Source of the DNA: Roseiarcus sp050013915
GTDB lineage: Bacteria; Pseudomonadota; Alphaproteobacteria; Rhizobiales; Beijerinckiaceae
Assembly (NCBI GenBank): GCA_050013915.1
Contig: JBEKEI010000018.1
Span: 1-64,000 of the forward strand
DNA: 64,000 nt
Direction of reading: 5' to 3'
Part shown: piece by piece, positions 62,810 to 64,000 of the stretch
Layout of the letters: every line of letters begins with the position of its first letter
How positions within the stretch are numbered: position 1 is the stretch's first letter
Translations under genes and position numbers: made by a program
Notes under the pieces: generated by a model
What the model saw: only the letters and a program-made list of their open reading frames with translations
Databases searched by the model: none
What the model was told of the DNA's origin: nothing

Positions 62810-64000
62810 ATGCAGAATTCTCCGTCAGACGCGCAAGCCCAGGTGTTCGACTTCGTGATCGCCGGCGGCGGCATGGCGGGGCTCGCGCTCGCCGCCGCGC
62901 TGCAACAGGCGCTGGGGCGCGGCGCGCGGACGCTCGTCGTCGATCCCGGCCGCGGCGCGCGCGAGGGGCGCGACCGCGCGAGCGCGATCGCCGCGGGGTC
63001 GCGCCGCATGCTCGCGCGGATCGGCGCCTGGGACGCAATCGCGCCGCTCGCCCAGCCGATCCTGCAGATGACCATCGCCGACGGGGGCGCGCGCGACGCC
63101 GTCCGCCCCGCGCAGATGCGCTTCGAGGGAACCAGGGACGCGCCGCTCGCCCATATGGCGATGAACGACGACGTCGTCGCCGCCCTCCAGGCGCGGTGCG
63201 AGCGCCTCGGCGTCGTCTTCCGGAGCGGCGCGATCGCCGGCTTCGCTCCCGGGCGCAATTCGCACAGGGTCGAAATCGTCGGCGCCGAGCCGGCGCGCGC
63301 GCGGCTGCTGGTGGCGGCGGACGGCGCGCGGTCGCGGTTGCGGACGGCCGCCGAAATCCCGACGGTCGGCTGGCGCTACGGCCAGTCGGCGATCGTCGCC
63401 ACGATCGCCCACGAGCGCGACCACGACGGGCGGGCCGAGCAGCATTTTCTCCCCGCCGGCCCCTTCGCCATCCTGCCGCTGCCCGGCCGCCGCTCGAGCA
63501 TCGTCTGGAACGAGGCCAACGACGAAGCCGAGACGCTGGTCGCGCTGCCGGCCGAGGCGTTCCGGCGCGAGCTGGAGTTCCGGTTCATGCACCGGCTCGG
63601 CGCGATCGAGACGGTCTCGCCGCCGCGCGCGTTTCCGCTGGGCTTTCGGATCGCCCGCCGCTTCGTCGGCGCGCGCCTGGCGCTGATCGGCGACGCGGCG
63701 CATGTCGTCCATCCGCTCGCCGGACAGGGCCTCAATCTCGCGCTGCGCGACGCGGCGGCGCTCGCCGAAGCGGTCGCCGAGCCGATGCGGCTCGGCCTCG
63801 ATCCCGGGGCGCCGGCGGCGCTTGCGCAATACGAGCGGGCGCGACGGTTCGATGTCGCGGCGAGCGGGCTCGGCATGGACGCGATGAACCGGCTGTTCTC
63901 GAACGACGTCGCGAGCCTGCGCGCGCTGCGCGACTTCGGCCTGCGCCTGGTCGATCGCGCGCCCGCGCTCAAACGTCTGCTGATCGAGGAAGCGGGCGGC
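62810..64000 (+). CDS. UbiH/COQ6-like FAD-dependent monooxygenase (partial, runs off right edge)
   Basis: An open frame from ATG 62810 that reaches the window end without a stop (397 codons visible of about 400). It is a class A flavoprotein hydroxylase: FAD loop FVIAGGGMAGLALAAAL (15-31), VAADGARSRLR (DG motif) and LALIGDAAHVVHPLAGQGLNLALRDAAALAE (GD motif). Length and layout fit the UbiH/UbiF/COQ6 ubiquinone-ring hydroxylases. The 3' end is missing only at the extreme C-terminus. The true chemistry (C5, C6 or C4 of the ring) cannot be read. Confidence 0.9.
   Translation, partial: MQNSPSDAQAQVFDFVIAGGGMAGLALAAALQQALGRGARTLVVDPGRGAREGRDRASAIAAGSRRMLARIGAWDAIAPLAQPILQMTIADGGARDAVRPAQMRFEGTRDAPLAHMAMNDDVVAALQARCERLGVVFRSGAIAGFAPGRNSHRVEIVGAEPARARLLVAADGARSRLRTAAEIPTVGWRYGQSAIVATIAHERDHDGRAEQHFLPAGPFAILPLPGRRSSIVWNEANDEAETLVALPAEAFRRELEFRFMHRLGAIETVSPPRAFPLGFRIARRFVGARLALIGDAAHVVHPLAGQGLNLALRDAAALAEAVAEPMRLGLDPGAPAALAQYERARRFDVAASGLGMDAMNRLFSNDVASLRALRDFGLRLVDRAPALKRLLIEEAGG

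Noticed and set aside
62825..63829. 334-residue leftward frame at the right end
   Set aside because: It is antisense to the UbiH-like gene, whose FAD, DG and GD motifs are clear; the leftward translation has none.

Overview
The window is very GC-rich (AT-rich pockets only between genes). Its gene content fits a Gram-negative alphaproteobacterium of the Hyphomicrobiales (rhizobial) kind: a CIOA-type bd oxidase with a DUF2474 subunit, a TadE/G-like protein, a CIRCE-controlled groESL, UpxY/RfaH-like and Wza/Wzc capsule or EPS genes, and Rhizobiales-style dispersed repeats. A methylotroph or free-living soil/water relative would fit; genus is not decided by the sequence.

Layout. 1-7.6 kb: a cut-off small membrane ORF, tRNA-Trp, a trehalose operon (otsB, a GH15 glycosidase, otsA), cytochrome bd (cydA, cydB, DUF2474) and a convergent mobA. 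7.6-9.0 kb is gene-poor and holds a duplicated ~120 bp element and a small promoter/operator cluster. 9.0-34.9 kb is one large extracellular polysaccharide locus. Its rightward arm (9.9-16.8 kb) has two large GT2 enzymes, a methyltransferase and a GT4. Its leftward arm (34.9-16.8 kb) runs wza, a Gly-rich secreted protein, the BY-kinase wzc, a membrane-anchored protein, a NusG/RfaH paralogue, gmd, fcl, a WcaI-like GT4, wzx flippase, GT4, DUF6625, acyltransferase, GT2, a Wzy-like polymerase, a WcaF-like acetyltransferase and a GT2. GDP-L-fucose synthesis from GDP-mannose is therefore built in, and the polymer is probably fucose-containing and acylated, assembled by the Wzx/Wzy route.

35-51 kb is mostly housekeeping: purB, a DadA-like oxidase, a P1 peptidase, a TadE/G-like protein, the Kup potassium transporter, type II NADH dehydrogenase, a PNPOx-like stress protein, a rhomboid protease, and groES-groEL with a CIRCE operator and a clear terminator. 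51-60 kb has six leftward genes that look like an N-methyl-compound or organic-acid catabolic cluster: Fe-ADH, an enolase-superfamily enzyme, a LysR regulator, a non-pyrrolysine MttB-like methyltransferase, an MFS permease and a DMGDH-like FAD/GcvT protein. 60-64 kb has a PAS-GAF-GGDEF-EAL protein behind a sigma-54-type promoter and a UbiH/COQ6-like hydroxylase that runs off the right edge.

Most notable signal: the 12-base sequence GGCGGTAGCGTG, identical to the enterobacterial ops (RfaH recruitment) element, lies on the minus strand at 28974-28985. It sits exactly between the NusG/RfaH-like gene and gmd, the first gene of the ~10 kb sugar operon. This suggests a self-contained RfaH/ops-type antitermination module inside an alphaproteobacterial polysaccharide locus.
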